Shown here: positions 13,848-14,502 of the stretch, one piece after another | Layout: each line of letters starts with the position of its first letter | How positions within the stretch are numbered: position 1 is the first letter of the stretch | Origin: CAYLHB01 sp964383505 | GTDB taxonomy: Bacteria > Patescibacteriota > Minisyncoccia > Phycocordibacterales > UBA12088 | DNA: 14,502 nt | Assembly (NCBI GenBank): GCA_964383505.1 | Contig: CAYLHB010000020.1 | Coordinates: forward strand, 1 to 14,502 | Direction: 5' to 3' | Translations under genes and position numbers: made by a program | The notes under the pieces: generated by a model | What the model was told of the DNA's origin: nothing | What the model saw: the letters and a program-made list of their open reading frames with translations, nothing else | The model's database searches: none

Positions 13848-14502
13848 GTGACCTTTGCAAGGATACTCAGCATTGCCGGGCTTATTTGCGCGGTCCTCGG
13901 AGGGTTTCCATCTGACCTCTCGGCGAGAGACCTGTCGCAAGATCTCTCAAGCACGAAGATGAAGGAAACTGTCGAAGCTGTCTTCGCAGTCGGTAAGGAA
14001 GGCAAGGCAAACCACGACGCAGTGGGGACACATATCAGGGGAGAAGCGTCGCCACTTGGGCTGATTCTCGAGCTGGGAACCAGTGCGGGTTCGGCTCAGT
14101 CGGCCGAGGCAGTCTGTGCGGGTATTGCGCAGTTTGCGGTCGGCCAGTGGGACACTTTCGTCCGGTACCTGTACGACGCGAAGCTGAATTGCCTCGGTAA
14201 GCTCGTTCGGGTGAAGGTGCCAACCTACGTGTACAATCTCTACCTGGTGGCACCGGGCGATGCGCCGTATGGCTCCGTCGAAGAGATGAAGAAGTACGCA
14301 GTGAAGGGCGAGCCCGTACGTATCGCCGCCGGCACGGAGGGTTCTGGTGGCCAGGACACCATGACCGCTATCGCACGCGCGTTGCCGGACTTGGCGATTT
14401 CACTCACCTACGATGGCGACAACGTCGCCGAAGGAATGGTGAAATCCGGTTTAAAGAAACTTTTTAGTTGCTATTTTCTCCTTCCTTTGAGTATTTCGTT
14501 GA
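13848..14502 (+). CDS. secreted TAXI/TRAP-type solute-binding protein, 3' end outside the window
   Basis: The frame runs 218 codons from GTG 13848 to the window edge without a stop. AAAGGAG with 7-nt spacing supports this start. A signal peptide is evident (TFARILSIAGLICAVLGGF, then SARD). The mature part resembles TAXI-type periplasmic binding proteins: LELGTSAGSAQSAEAVCAG (about 75-92), then IAQFAVGQWDTFVRYL, YNLYLVAPGDAPYGSVEEM, and VRIAAGTEGSGGQDTMTAIA. C90 and C115 may form a disulfide. Such proteins deliver organic acids or glutamate to TRAP transporters; no transporter gene is visible. Codon use (many GTC, GGC, CTC) and high GC differ from the gene upstream. From about codon 200 (14448) the sequence becomes AT-rich and reads LKKLFSCYFLLPLSISL, which does not fit the family. 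This suggests a break in the gene or the assembly. Confidence 0.7.
   Translation, partial: MTFARILSIAGLICAVLGGFPSDLSARDLSQDLSSTKMKETVEAVFAVGKEGKANHDAVGTHIRGEASPLGLILELGTSAGSAQSAEAVCAGIAQFAVGQWDTFVRYLYDAKLNCLGKLVRVKVPTYVYNLYLVAPGDAPYGSVEEMKKYAVKGEPVRIAAGTEGSGGQDTMTAIARALPDLAISLTYDGDNVAEGMVKSGLKKLFSCYFLLPLSISL

Noticed and set aside
1..14502. CRISPR array, tRNA, rRNA, insertion sequence or classic restriction-modification system
   Set aside because: No regularly spaced repeats, cloverleaf, rRNA core, transposase motif or methyltransferase was seen; the Mrr-like domain is fused to an ATP-cone and stands without a methylase.

Overview
This window most resembles a member of the Candidate Phyla Radiation (Patescibacteria, Parcubacteria-like). 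The reasons are a short alanyl-tRNA synthetase that stops right after the editing domain, an ATP-cone/Mrr-nuclease fusion, many small exported proteins with one N-terminal helix, a PKD/propeller/peptidoglycan-binding surface protein, several genes with almost no 5' leader behind GGTATAMT-type -10 boxes, and the remains of a protein type I recall as expanded in these lineages. TGA is used as a normal stop. The lineage is an inference; no 16S rRNA or ribosomal protein is present.

The left part (1-4.8 kb) is AT-richer and looks accessory. It holds the last codons of an unknown gene, a poorly explained stretch (63-520), a large exported surface protein (617-3115) closed by tandem hairpins, a decayed small gene that still has its promoter, Shine-Dalgarno site and terminator (3230-3972), and a small membrane-anchored exported protein (4085-4672).

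The middle (4.8-12.4 kb) is GC-richer, tightly packed and all on the + strand. In order it holds a tiny single-helix protein overlapping an ATP-cone/Mrr-like nuclease, an MgtC/SapB membrane protein, a two-cysteine exported protein, a membrane-anchored SurA-N-type chaperone lacking a prolyl isomerase domain, a coupled pair of M16 peptidase subunits (one with the zinc site, one with the R/Y-type site), and alaS. The chaperone and the two M16 genes are stacked with a 1-nt gap and then a 4-bp overlap, so they probably form one expression unit for protein folding and turnover.

The right part (12.4-14.5 kb) holds an FtsA/PilM-like actin-fold protein that appears leaderless, a 230-bp gap with a good promoter, and a secreted TAXI/TRAP-type solute-binding protein running off the window end. 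That last gene differs in codon use and in its initiation signal, and its final ~55 bases change composition sharply, which may mark an assembly break or a truncation.

No tRNA, rRNA, CRISPR array or insertion sequence was found. No clear new multi-gene defence or mobile system was seen. The most unusual items are the decayed lineage-specific gene, the ATP-cone nuclease operon and the solute-binding gene with its odd end.
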